Shown one piece after another: positions 46,240 through 56,875 of a DNA stretch of 64,000 bases (position 1 is the stretch's first letter; each line of letters begins with the position of its first letter). The notes under the pieces were generated by a model that worked only from the letters and a program-made list of their open reading frames with translations, searched no databases and was not told the origin of the DNA. The stretch spans positions 372,001-436,000 of the forward strand of contig JAGFMI010000025.1 of the NCBI GenBank assembly GCA_021030905.1, in the 5' to 3' direction. This DNA comes from Pyrenula massariospora. Its lineage: Eukaryota > Ascomycota > Eurotiomycetes > Pyrenulales > Pyrenulaceae. Both the position numbers and the translations under genes were made by a program.

Positions 46240-47787
46240 ATGTACGACGCCAACCTGATAATTTGCTTGGTCCTGGAAAATTTCACTGACATCTCTCACA
46301 GGCACATATCTGTGTCCATAGTAGACTCCAATGTCCAGGTGGACCGAGACATTTGCTCATTCGACGTCTTCCCTGACATGACCCTCGCCGACATAAAAGC
46401 TCTTGTGGAGAGCGAAACATCAATACCCTCCGCCAAGCAACACCTCTTCCTCAACCAGCAACCGCTCGCGGACAACACCAAAAGCCTTCAGCAATTGAAC
46501 GTGCAGGAAAATGATGTCTTGATGCTAGTCGTCCGAGATCCGGGACAAATCGCCGAGCAGACAAGGCAAGACCGGCAACCTGCGACGTCGAGGCCAGCTG
46601 CTCCAAGGCAACAACGGCAAGCTTCGAACGCGGAAATGATTCGTCTACAAGCGCTGAGCACACCTGCCATCATGCAGCAGATGAGACAAGGCTACCCAGA
46701 ATTAGCTGATGCTGTCAACGATCCAGGGAGATTCAGTACACTATGGGATGAGATGCAAAAAAGAATTGCCGACTCCGAAGCGCAGAAACACGCTCGACTT
46801 GCTTACATCAATGCTAATCCTTTCGACGCCGAGGCGCAGAAAGAGATAGAGGAGATGATTCAGGAAGAGCGAGTACGGGACAACCTAGAAAAGGCGCTGG
46901 AGAATCATCCTGAAGGTAAGCTCCCCCACTTCTACTCCCTTCTCATGCAGTTCCGCTGATTTCTTGTCCATCCAGTCTTCGGCCGCGTAAATATGCTCTA
47001 CATCGAAGTCACAGTCAACAAACAACCGGTAAAAGCTTTCGTTGACTCCGGCGCCCAGACAACAATCATGTCTCCCGCCTGTGCTGAACGCTGTAATATT
47101 CGCCATCTCATCGATCGCCGCTATGCCGGAATTGCCCGAGGGGTAGGTACGGCGCGCATACTAGGCCGAGTCCACAGTGCCGATATCGAAATTGGCAGTT
47201 ACAGCCTCCCGTGCTCATTTACCGTCATGGAGGGCAAAGATGTTGATTTGCTCCTTGGACTAGACATGCTGAAACGGCATCAGATGTGCATCGATCTCCG
47301 CAAGGAGGCACTGCTCGTCGGCGACGAAGAAGTCAGATTCCTTGGTGAGGCCGAGATCCCCAAATACGACTACGAGAATGAACCCACGGTCGATGGACCC
47401 GACGGTATCAAAGTCGGAACAAAGACCGGCGCTTTACATACCGATGGCGCTGCCGTCAATGAATCTAAACCGTCATCGAGCTCAATACAGAACGCGTCCC
47501 TCGGCGCCTCAGGCCAAAAGAAGCCTGAGCCTGAGAAAGCTGCAAACGGCCTCCCCAAGATCAACATTCGCCCGGCCCAGAAACCAGCGACCTCTGCGAC
47601 TCCACAGCAGAGCAGTGTCAAACCTATACCTCAGCCTCAACAGGTCGCTGCTACAGCATCGGTACCGCCTGAAGCGGTCAATAGAATTGTCGAGATGGGT
47701 TTCTCAAGACAGCAGGCTTTGGCAGCTTTGCAGAGCGCGGGAGGGAATCTCGATTTGGCGCTTTCATTGTTGATGTACGGAGAATAA
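46240..47787 (+). CDS. DDI1: DNA damage-inducible protein 1, ubiquitin shuttle and aspartic protease
   Basis: Three exons (46240-46241, 46302-46915, 46976-47787) encode 475 residues. Exon 1 contributes only A and T of the start codon. The intron (GTACGA ... CTGAC ... CACAG) supplies the G from exon 2, giving [15 protein letters not shown], the expected first strand of the ubiquitin-like domain (about 1-75). The central helical domain is followed by the retropepsin-like domain, with [15 protein letters not shown] (catalytic Asp229) and [14 protein letters not shown] Pro/Lys/Ser linker leads to a C-terminal UBA domain (about 435-475, [20 protein letters not shown]). Ddi1 carries ubiquitinated clients to the proteasome and cleaves some of them. 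It is a normal cellular gene. Unspliced, the first intron would keep the frame and add 20 residues. Confidence 0.94.
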
Positions 47788-48634
47788 TGGCAAGGTGTTA
47801 AAGGGAAGAGTGGATATATTTTGAGTATGCCGGCAATAGGAATTTCAATATGGCCTCCTAGCAAGGCGCTCAGGAGTCTTGCGACGGGAAAACGGGTAAC
47901 GACGGGCCGAAATGCGGAAACATGAAACGATACATAGACCAGCACATATCATAGACTTGCATAAATCAAGGACGTTTGCATTCACGGTTATCTTCCTACA
48001 GTCACTCTACTTCAGATCTAGCAGTGATGGCCAATTCGATATCTTTTCACCTTGTATGATCCGGAACATAATTGGATCAAGGGGCTCCCTTCCACCCCTT
48101 AAGGTAGGTCTTCTCCTACTTTCTTCCCGGATTAATAGTCGAAATTCCTTCGACGCCGCATGAGAAGCAAGAGGAAAGCTCTTGAGATCGATGTGGACAT
48201 TCTATATAATCGGCGGGAGATTGAATGAACTTCAATTATTTTAATCACGCGTCTTACACAGGATAACGTAATGACAGCCAAAGCTTTCGTACAAGGATCG
48301 GCGTTGAAGTAGGTATCCTAGCTCTAACTAGTTCCAGAGCGTTTGTTCCTAGTTTGAAGATGCTGTTTTGTTATGAATAAGGTGAATGATGATTCCCGAG
48401 GATAGAGGTTCAGCTTTTAAACAAAGTAGACTATTCGGGGGACATCATACCTAAGATCTCTTATTTCAGGTCTATTTGTCTCTTGTACGACCATGCTGTC
48501 ATCCTTTAGCGCAGAGCTCTATTGTAAGAGGAAGCCTCTCCGTTCGGACAAACTTTATGGGCCTCTAGAAAGATGCTAATCTCAGTACTCCCTGGCGTCG
48601 AATGTCAATTCGTTTTCCTCCCTCTTCAACTGGT
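47788..48634. other. Convergent intergenic region
   Basis: About 850 bases between the 3' ends of DDI1 (plus) and URA5 (minus). No repeat, RNA gene or supported frame was recognised. Confidence 0.5.
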
Positions 48635-49357
48635 TCAATCTACACTTCCATATCTCTCCCTATATTCCTTTAGCTTCTTGACTTCCTCCGGCCCCACCCC
48701 TTCCGCCGCCCCCTTTTCAAAGACCTCAATCAAATCCCCCAACTCTACCACCGCCTGAACCGGCACGCCCAGATCCGCCCTCGCAACCCCAACCGCACTC
48801 CTACTCTCCGTCTCGCTGACCCTCTCCTGCCGGTCCAACAGCAGAACCACCCCGACCACCACCCCTCCCTGGGCCCTGATAATCTCCACCGCCTGCCTCA
48901 TCGCCTTCCCACTCGTAATCACATCATCCACAATCACCACCCTCTTCCCCGCCAACGGACACCCCACGATCGCGCCCCCCTCCCCATGATCCTTCACCTC
49001 CTTCCGATTAAAACTATAACTCACCCCCTTCATCCCCTCGCCGCCGCCGTGCGCCAGCTCCGTCGTGACCGCCGCGCATAGCGGGATGCCCTTGTACGCG
49101 GGGCCGAAGAGCACGTCGAAGGCGGGCCGGCCGCCGGCGGCGTCCGTGAAGGGCGGCTGGGAGAGCAGGGAGGCGTAGGCGGCGCTGACGGCGGAGAGGT
49201 GGGCGGCGGTGTAGAGGCGCGAGGAGGTGAAGAAGTAGGGGGATGTGCGGCCGGAGTTGAGGGTGTAGGTGCCGAAGGTGAGGACGGAGTTGGTGAGGAG
49301 GAGGGGGAGGAGGTGCTCCTTGTAGGGCTTGGTGGGCTGTGGGGATTTGGCGGACAT
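48635..49357 (-). CDS. URA5: Orotate phosphoribosyltransferase
   Basis: One exon of 240 residues, the usual length. It has FGTYTLNSGRTSPYFFTS near 28-45, VLFGPAYKGIPLCAA (82-96), the flexible-loop region FNRKEVKDHGEGG, and the PRPP-binding motif VVIVDDVITSGKA (140-152). The enzyme joins orotate to PRPP to give orotidine 5'-phosphate in pyrimidine synthesis. The coding sequence is markedly richer in G and C than its flanks, particularly in the first half, with strong C/G preference at third positions. That suggests high expression. The C-terminal helix KEYRERYG is normal. Confidence 0.96.
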   Translation of the reverse strand: MSAKSPQPTKPYKEHLLPLLLTNSVLTFGTYTLNSGRTSPYFFTSSRLYTAAHLSAVSAAYASLLSQPPFTDAAGGRPAFDVLFGPAYKGIPLCAAVTTELAHGGGEGMKGVSYSFNRKEVKDHGEGGAIVGCPLAGKRVVIVDDVITSGKAMRQAVEIIRAQGGVVVGVVLLLDRQERVSETESRSAVGVARADLGVPVQAVVELGDLIEVFEKGAAEGVGPEEVKKLKEYRERYGSVD

Positions 49358-50370
49358 GGTTACTGCGGCGGTGTGATCAATTGGGATAATTGGGGATTGT
49401 AGATGTGCTTTGCCTACCTTTTGACAGCTATCACAAAGGAAAAGGCTTTAATTTATCACTATCCGAATATAGGATCAAGCGTTGCTTTCCAGAAAAACGG
49501 TCACCATTGAAGTTTTCGCAGAGATCCCTCAAACAAAGATTTAGATATAAGAACGGAAACGCAAAGTCTTACCTACGATTTTTCTCAATACGAACGTTAT
49601 CGGCAGTCGGCAGATTTTTGAGAAATTGGTGTTTCCGTTGTTGAGGCAGCGAAGGGAGTGAAAGCGCATAGGACGCTGCCAAAATCATTTACCCCTTTCC
49701 GGCCTGGGATCATGAGTAGGCAGGCGGGCGCCTGCAGTGTAATTTGAGCAAATTTCCAGCGGATAAGTCTTGAACACCCTTGGATGAGAATCAAAGCGTT
49801 CAACTTGTTAGTGAGTGGTAATAGATCTGATTGCATGACTTCCTGTGCGGCCTGTGGAACCCACCAGCTCTGCGGCTTGGCGAAATATTTACCGTCATGA
49901 CTTCAACACAGGGAGGAACACTTCACAAAGCACATCTAATCCACTACAATCGTGTTTTTTATACTCTAGGGCCTTTATTAATATATAATCGGAGCTTAAG
50001 TCTTGCCACTTAAAAATCCCGAACTCCGATGGAAAAGGGCAGATTTTGCAGACACATGAGCATATTTCACCATCGCGTCATTCAATTTCATTGTTGAAAT
50101 ATTAAACGGACGAAAGCCTTACAGAGCTTCTCTTTTCCTTAGCCTGTGGAGATCGCTTGAAATAAACACCTGCTCTTAAAAAGACTCCAAATTTTCCTCT
50201 CTTCCAACCACAGTCGTTACATCACCACCACTGCCTCTTGACCACGTTCCCTCTTACGACAAATCTTGCCGAGCGTGCACAAAGTCGACAAACCTCTAAT
50301 GGTTGCCTGAACTCACAAACCTCGAGTTGTTTCACATTCTTCCCCGCAAGACCAGCTTAGTCAAGATAAG
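49358..50370. other. Divergent intergenic region
   Basis: About 1 kb between the starts of URA5 (minus) and the CCCH gene (plus). It is notably A/T-rich around 49,960-50,120. Short open frames have no support. Confidence 0.5.
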
Positions 50371-52979
50371 ATGGGCTGGCTGTCAAGCAAGCTTGACCTT
50401 AGACAGCACCAGCGTCTGCAGGCCGCATCAGATCGCATATCCGAGCTTGAGAGTAAATTAAATCGCGAAAAGACCGACAATGAAGCTCTTCGAGCTACTA
50501 ATGCGGACCTCGAGGCCTCTGTCACCAATGGCCGTGTGAAGCTACGGGAAGCATCCCGTGATCATAATGCTGCCATTACCGCCCTGGAGCAGACTATTGA
50601 CGAACAAAGAGCAGACCACGAGGCCCAATCTGATCAGACTCTTGCACTCCTTGAAAATGAGACTGCGACACGGTTTAAGCTGCATCGTGAGGCTCTGCTC
50701 GCGGAAGAAAGGGCTATTCGCGCTGAAAGGGCTTTGGCTTTGGCTTCCAGCAAAAGCCCGAATCTGAGCATAGTCGAAAGACGTCAAAGCAATCTTATCT
50801 CAAAAATCGACCAGCCGTTTGTCGTTGTTCTCATTGATGGTGATGCCTATTACGTAAGCTGTCTATCCCAAAACTCATAGGTAGAGTTGGTGGTATGTAT
50901 CCCGGCTAATTCTTTGGGAAGTTTCAGGATAGATATATTCAAGCCGGAAAGGCCGGCGGCGGCAGTCTTGCTCAAGAAATCCTGACAGAAGTTTCTAAAT
51001 ACCTCGCTAAGCAGCCCAAAATCCCAACACGTTGCTCGGTTGTCGCCAGAATCTTTATGAACAAGGCCAATGCCTGTATGTCAACTACCGAACGGCTTGG
51101 TGAAGGCCTGACTCGTCCATTTGACGCGTGTTTTACAAACGTTAGCCAGACAACGCCTCTATTTGACATTATCGACTGTGGATCTGGAAAAGAGCGGGTC
51201 GATCAGAAAATCCACGGTGAGCGTGACTACAACCAATCCTTCCTAATGTTGTATCTAGGATCAAGTGACAGAATTCATTCTAAAATCAAGGCCAATAGCC
51301 GCTGCACTACAGTTCAGTCACGATTTCTGTCAAAAAACCTCAATGCCTTGCACCTGTGCTGATCTGATATTCTCTCAATCCAGCAAACTTTGATCTATTC
51401 ATTAATAATTCCCAATGTCATGCTGTCATGTTGGCAGCTTGTCATGATAATGGTTATGTGCGACTGCTCGAACCGTACATTAGGAATCCAGTTCTACAGC
51501 CCAAGATTGCTCTCATCACGCTTGGTTCAATTGGATCCGAATTTCGAGACATAATGCTTCCCCACGGTCCGCTTGACAGAGTGGAGTGGCCAATGATATT
51601 CAGTAATACCTCATCGAGGCTTTCAATGAAAAAAGCCACAGGAAAGCGTGGTGCGTTAGCCGCAGAAAGCCAATGGGAACAGTCACTCCAACGACGTCAA
51701 AGCCAGATGTCCCAGAATAAAACCACATCAAAAGACCATCTTGCGGCTTCTGGTCCTAAGTTTCTTTCTGAAGTTAGTGAAAATGCACCTATCAGCTTCT
51801 TGACCTTCTTACATAACTACTGACCCAGAGCTCAAGTCTTATGCCGCTCTCAAGCTGCCCTCGAGCGTCAAACTTCTCCCTCCCACGAAACGTCTGCATC
51901 CTACCACCGCTCTCTGGCAACCTGTCGCCATTGATTTGGAAACGAACATGCGCATTAATCTGCCGTGGAAGCCCGCGACTCGTTCCTATCAGGATCTCGA
52001 ATCTTATATTAAGAAGAACTGTTATGAACATATTGTGTTCGCCCATTGTACGAGAGGTACGTATTAATTCTATACATCTGAGCCTCATTATCAGCGATCG
52101 ACGCTACTTCAATTGTAATGGTCTTAAAGCGACCAGGCTTCGTTCGCTTTGAACTGGCCCCGTGAACGTATTACCTACCCGGTGAAGAGATTGACTGCAC
52201 ACTGTTTAAATTCCGTTTAGTTAGCTGGCTTTTATATTTGGTCTTCAAAGGGCTGCACGTGTCGAGCTTTTGATGTGTAGCTAAAGCTCGATGAAAGCGT
52301 TAGGATTGTGCATTTTAAATGGTTTCCTTACTGGTCAAGAGATCTTCTTCTCGTCTCCAACGACCTTCGTCCGGAGATCTGAAATTCATGGAGATTGAGT
52401 TAATTACTTTGTGAGGAAATTTGACAAAAAAGGCGGCAGGCGGGTTACATGAGAGTTTCGCAATGCTGTACTTGATCATTTCTATTTCTCACCTAGTTTC
52501 TGAAAGTTTCTGCAAAGCTAATACCCTCTACGCATAGGGATCAAATGCGGTTATCAACATGAGGAAATAGACAATGATCTTAGGGAAGAAATTCGTTGGG
52601 CAATGCAAAATGAATATGAATGCCGCCGAGGTATGTGCACCCATGGGCATGTAAAACTCGCTGAGAGCACAGAGTAAGTCGACACCTTCTGTAACCATAT
52701 CCACATAATAGCTGCTGAAACTTTCGGTAAAGGCCTCTCGTGAATGTCGACAGCGAGCCTCGCGGTGGTCCTTCGGCCCCACCTGCAGCCAATGACAATG
52801 ATCAGCCGTCTCTGGAGCCGCAATTCTCGACGGGACCTCAAGTATTTCCAGATCCGCAGTCTCAACAACGTGGTCGTTCATGGAATTTTTTCAGCCCACG
52901 TTCACGGTCATCTACTTCGACGAGCAAGAGGGAAAACTCTATTGGAGATATCGATCGGATGTTGCAGCTGGATGAGTAG
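50371..52979 (+). CDS. CCCH zinc-finger protein with DUF7923-type domain
   Basis: Six exons (50371-50853, 50928-51216, 51384-51772, 51831-52056, 52538-52673, 52733-52979) encode 589 residues. Residues about 10-130 form a coiled coil. The next domain starts PFVVVLIDGDAY and includes KAGGGSLAQEI, TPLFDIIDCGSGKE and AACHDNGYVRLLEPY, typical of the fungal DUF7923 family. A perfect C-x8-C-x5-C-x3-H finger is formed only after splicing the 481-nt intron: NCYEHIVFAHC continues into TRGIKCGYQHE. A second knuckle, ECRRGMCTHGH, follows. The C-terminus is Pro/Ser-rich and ends RENSIGDIDRMLQLDE. RNA binding is inferred from the finger type. The exon 3/4 border has two possible placements a few bases apart. 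Confidence 0.8.
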
Positions 52980-54560
52980 CTCCAGAAGTATTGTTTGCGA
53001 CGATTAAGGAGCTAAGAGGCACTTGGATGCTTTTTCGGCAGGGCATTTTGAAAAGCTATTTTAATTACCTTAAGCGGTCGACTTTCATTTCTGCTTTAAT
53101 CCAGACGGACAGTCTCTGTTTGTTGAAAGTCGACCGCCATGAATCAGCGAACATGTTCTCGACCGATTCGAGCTTTATTGATCCTTCAAAATCCATCCAT
53201 TACTCATGCCACTCTGCCCCAATTCTCCATTCCTCACATCCGAGAACCTCCGCCCCTAAGTTAGTCCTTCCGGTACAATACTTAGAGGGATTTGGACCCC
53301 AAAGAAGGCATCCTCCCCTTCCATCGTTGACTAATCCCCTGCCTTTGTCACCGCTGCCGGCCGGGAGAGCTCCCTCCCGTCAGGATTTATTTTACGAGCA
53401 CCAACACCCAGCGTCGATCTTGAGTTCCGGACCACTTGCCATGCTTGACCCGTTTCGGTCTTCGCAAACCTTGGCCGGACCCATCCGAGAATAGTCCCAG
53501 ATCTTACATCCAGAGTTTAGGAAAACATGAATATACTCCTTCCGGAAAACATTCCCAAATCCGGGAACCACCACGCATGAATTTTCCTCCCTCCCTGGTT
53601 GCCTGATCCCTCGTCTTATTCTTCCCGGCTCCCCCATCTAGCTCCCTAAAACATGAAACAACAGCACATTCTCCACGTGCTCACTCTTCTATCGTCCTAG
53701 CCCTCCTGGCTTTCGACTTCCCCACAACTCCCACCATCCATCCACCCATCTAATACCATACCAATCCTCACGCCGCCCTCGCCTTACCACGCCCTTTGCA
53801 CAACACATTCTCTTCTCTTCGGTTTGGTTTCATCCCATCGTTCGTTCGTCTCAGCCCTACTATGCCCTACCATGCCCTACCCTACCCTACACCCCCACAA
53901 TCCCATCACGACCCCATCACAATCCCCATCACGGCCCCTAATCCCATCCCATTCCATCCCTTGCAACCCCATTTCTCCCGTTCTCGGCTCCTCGCATCCG
54001 AACCCTCCCATCCCACAAACGGTCATGGTGGCGGCGAGAAACGCCTTCCTTCGAGTTTCTGCGCATGCCGGTGCCGCCCCGGCCACCGGTTCGCTTGCCC
54101 GCGTCAGTGCCGCGGCGCGGTGCCGGAACTGGAAATGGAAGTCGATGCGGGAGAGAGGAGGGAGAGAGGGGTCTGGATTCCAGTCTAGACGGCTCGTTCG
54201 TTCTTGGTGGCTAACAAGTGAGGAGAGAAGGAGGGGGGAAGGTGCTTGTGTGGGTGTGCATGGAGGAGAAGGCGGGGACGGGGTTTTGTTGTGATCGCGT
54301 GGGGTAGGTGGCTAGCCATATAGGTGCAGGGGATCTGTTCTTATGTTAGAGGACCGGTTTGTCGATCTGGACGCTGACGGTCTCCTGTGACGTGAATGTC
54401 GTCTGCAGGTCGAGGTGGTTAGATTCCATGTGACATGACCATACCCCGCCATTCAATTCGCGTCCCGGAAAAAGCTGTTGAGATAATCTGTTCCCTCCAA
54501 ATTTCCAATCAACAACGCCCGGTCCATGCAAAACCACATATCCACCCTAAGACACCCCAT
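52980..54560. other. Convergent intergenic region with C-rich repeats
   Basis: About 1.6 kb between the 3' ends of the CCCH gene (plus) and SEH1 (minus). A run of CCTAC/ATGCCCTAC units lies at 53855-53890, and CCCAT-rich sequence continues to about 53970. Plus-strand frames at 53796-54188 and 53824-54294 translate these repeats and are not convincing genes. Confidence 0.5.
53855..53890 (+). repeat. CCTAC-type short tandem repeat
   Basis: Units of CCCTAC alternating with ATGCCCTAC make up about 36 bases on the plus strand. It is a degenerate microsatellite with no visible coding role. Confidence 0.6.
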
Positions 54561-55828
54561 CTACTCCTCCCCCTCGCCCTCCCCCTCGCCCTCCTCCAAT
54601 CCCCTCGCCTCAACCTCCGTCGCCAGCACCCACCGATCCTCCCACCCCACCCCCCTTGCCCAGATCTTGTCCACCCCGTCATCCCCGCCGCTGGCCAGCA
54701 GCCGCCCCGCGTGGTTGAAGGTCACGTTCCAGCACTCGTGGTGCGCGGTGGTGTCGGCCAGGAGCTCCCTGATGGTCTCCTTGAAGGGGCTCGTGACAGC
54801 GTTGGTGTTGGCGTTGATGTTCTGTGCCGGGTTGGGGAAGGCGGCGCTGCTGCTGCTGCCGGCGATGGCGGATGTGAGGGAGCTCTGGGGGGCGCGGGAG
54901 GAAGGGGGTTGATGGTGCGGTGGGGGTTTGGGGTTGGCGTCTGCGGCGGTCTCGAGCTTGTAGATCCGGACGCCGCCGTCGCCGCAGCCGGTGGCGAGGA
55001 GGTCGTAGCCGCGTTCGGAGCCGGGCGCCCAGGATATGGAGCGGATGATGGCGGGGTGGGTGGGGAGAGTGGTTGCGAGGCAGAGGCGGGCCTTGGGGTC
55101 GCTGGAGAAGGCGCCTTGGGTTGTGGAGGCTTCGGGCATCGTGCGGTAGATTTTTACCGTGTCGATGGCTGTGACTGCTAGGGATGTTATTCGCTGTTCG
55201 CTGGTTAAGCCCAAGGTGTAGGGTACGGGGAGAGGGTTTGGATCGAAGGTCACGCAAAAGTTGGTCTCGTCTGAGCGTTGTGGGGTAGGGCTGACGACGG
55301 TCACCTTGTCGACGACGGAAAGCTCCTTGAAGCTATCTGGGTTTGATGGCTCGAGAAGGGTAAGTTCACCGAGCTTGTCGATTACGGCGATGAAGTCGAG
55401 GTGGGATGGGATGACGTGCTTGACAGAGACAGATACGAACGGGACGCCATGGCCGTTGGCGACAGTCGTGATGTTCCGGAACCGGCGGCCAGAGCTTTCG
55501 GCTTGAGTGGGATCTTCCTCCCACAGCTTCAACTTTAGGTCGTTGCCAACTGACACCATGTACTGCCCGTTGTATGGATGGAGCCATTTGACCTGGAAGA
55601 TGGGTTAAAATTACAGCGAGAAGATAAGTCAAGCAGTCTTACATCGAAAAGGTGGGCATCGTGGGCGGTCCAGCTATCAACTTCGTGAAGTGATCTATCG
55701 TCCTGGATCTCGAATACCTTGAGCTTGTGGTCAAACGAGCCCGTCACAAGACGTTTTCCATAGAAGTTGCTGTCAATCGTGGTGATACGATCATCGTGGT
55801 TGGTCTTGATCAAACGGATATTCGCCAT
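54561..55828 (-). CDS. SEH1: Nucleoporin SEH1, WD40 protein
   Basis: Two exons (55828-55643 and 55592-54561; donor GTAAGA, acceptor CTTCCAG) encode 405 residues. WD40 blades are visible as GKRLVTGSFDHKLKVFEIQ, HDAHLFDVKWLHPYNGQYMV then GNDLKLKLWEED, RSISWAPGSERGYDLLATGC then GDGGVRIYKLE, and ECWNVTFNHAGRLLASGGDD. The order and the APGSERGYDLLATGC motif match Seh1, which sits in the Y-shaped Nup84/Nup107 scaffold of the nuclear pore and in the SEA/GATOR complex on vacuoles. Two Ser/Ala/Asn-rich loops and a Glu-rich tail (EEGEGEGEGEE) are species-specific. The frame continues upstream of the ATG without another ATG, and a short 5' exon cannot be excluded. Confidence 0.9.
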
Positions 55829-56098
55829 TCTCACTTTGATGGTGGAAAGCTTGATGCGATCCTGCGTAGGAATGCCTGCAGACTGGCATATCAAGTATTC
55901 TGCATTGCGAGTGACTCCGCAAGCTTGGTGTAAGCTAAAGCCATGGCGTGCGGTTCCTTACAGATCCAGCCTCCCCCACAACCAGAGCCCGAAGAAAAGA
56001 CAATTACACATTTACAGCCGGATCTCATGAGAAAGAATAAGGACATTTAAAGATACGTCCACCACGGAGCCAGCTTCGGCAAGGAGTAACGGTATCAG

Positions 56099-56105
56099 GC
56101 TAGTT
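56099..56105. repeat. Left copy of the element's 7-bp direct repeat
   Basis: GCTAGTT directly abuts the left terminal inverted repeat and recurs at 56599-56605 directly after the right one. It is probably the target-site duplication of the foldback element. Confidence 0.65.
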
Positions 56106-56146
56106 TACGGAAGCCGATAGGTGGCATCCGGCCAAATCAATTTTTG
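56106..56146 (+). repeat. Left terminal inverted repeat
   Basis: 41 bases whose reverse complement occurs at 56558-56598 with one difference (position 19, G versus A). Confidence 0.9.
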
Positions 56147-56172
56147 TGCTAGAAGGTGCGTTATTTTAGAGT

Positions 56173-56272
56173 CACCCCTATAGACACCCCCACAAGCCAC
56201 CCCTATAGGCACCCCCACAAGCTACCCCTATATGCACCCCCACAAGCCACCTCTATAGGCATTTCTATAAGG
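56173..56272 (+). repeat. Left 25-bp array, four units
   Basis: Units start at 56173, 56198, 56223 and 56248. The consensus is CACCCCTATAGGCACCCCCA followed by CAAGC. The first three are nearly identical and the fourth has diverged in its second half. Each contains the palindromic core CCTATAGG or a variant. Confidence 0.85.
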
Positions 56273-56325
56273 ACCGAATAGAGGCAGGATACAGAGACAG
56301 CTTATAGAAACAGCTTATAGAAGCA

Positions 56326-56475
56326 GCTTATAGAGGTGCCTATAGGGGTGGCTTGTGGGGGTGCCTATAGGGATGGCTTGTAGGGGTGTCTATAGAGGTG
56401 GCTTATAAAGGTGCCTATAGGGGTAGCTTGTGGGGATACCTATAAGGGTGGCTTATAGAGATGCCTATAGGGGCG
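56326..56475 (-). repeat. Right 25-bp array, six units, inverted
   Basis: Units start at 56326, 56351, 56376, 56401, 56426 and 56451. Each is the reverse complement of the left-array unit, with scattered differences. Shorter CAGCTTATAGAA units lie just to the left (56299-56325). The two arrays can pair over about 100 bp. Confidence 0.85.
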
Positions 56476-56557
56476 CCTTTATAAACCATCTCTATAAGCT
56501 GCTTTATAATGACGCACCTTATATAGACGCAAAATTTTTCTTGAAATATGATTGGTC

Positions 56558-56598
56558 CAAAAATTGATTTGGCCGGATGTCACCTATCGGCTTCCGTA
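56558..56598 (-). repeat. Right terminal inverted repeat
   Basis: Inverted copy of 56106-56146, ending CGGCTTCCGTA and directly followed by the second GCTAGTT. Confidence 0.9.
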
Positions 56599-56605
56599 GC
56601 TAGTT
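56599..56605. repeat. Right copy of the element's 7-bp direct repeat
   Basis: GCTAGTT, identical to 56099-56105. Confidence 0.65.
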
Positions 56606-56875
56606 GCCGTCGGGAGGAAGCTTCGAAGCGTGGTTCCTAAGTTCAGGTCGGGGGAATTCTGCCGCTCCTCACCGCCGACCACTTGAAATCTTCTGAACCA
56701 TTTTTTGAGATCGGATGGTTGTCTTTTCGCGCGCTTTCAAGATGAGGGTCCATGCTCTTCACAAAAGAGGAGGGTCTGTCAATGTATCATTATGCGAGAG
56801 CTGATATTTGCATCCACCCTTCTTGTGAACCTTTTTGAAATTTGAAGATTCCCTGTCTCGGCTCGAGATCGCACC

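Larger units (their letters stand above)
56106..56598. mobile_element. Foldback MITE-like element, non-autonomous
   Basis: A 493-bp unit bounded by 41-bp terminal inverted repeats (56106-56146 and 56558-56598) that differ at one position. Both start TACGGAAGCCGATAGGTG. The flanking 7-bp direct repeat GCTAGTT marks an insertion. Inverted similarity extends inside the ends (AAGGTGCGT on the left, ACGCACCTT on the right). The interior is made of 25-bp units: four in one orientation (56173-56272) and six in the other (56326-56475), around a 53-bp centre. The whole element can fold into a long hairpin. There is no transposase frame, so any movement would depend on an enzyme made elsewhere. The superfamily is uncertain, since 7-bp duplications are unusual. 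It lies about 280 bp upstream of both SEH1 and ALG7. Confidence 0.85.

Noticed and set aside
46976-47400. Retrotransposon protease relic
   Set aside because: The retropepsin-like domain is embedded between ubiquitin-like and UBA domains, which is the normal Ddi1 architecture.
53796-54294. Overlapping plus-strand frames as a gene
   Set aside because: Their N-terminal halves merely translate CCTAC and CCCAT repeats, and the remainder has no family resemblance.
56173-56475. CRISPR-like array
   Set aside because: The units are contiguous 25-bp repeats without spacers, occur in both orientations, and lie inside a bracketed transposable element in a eukaryotic genome.
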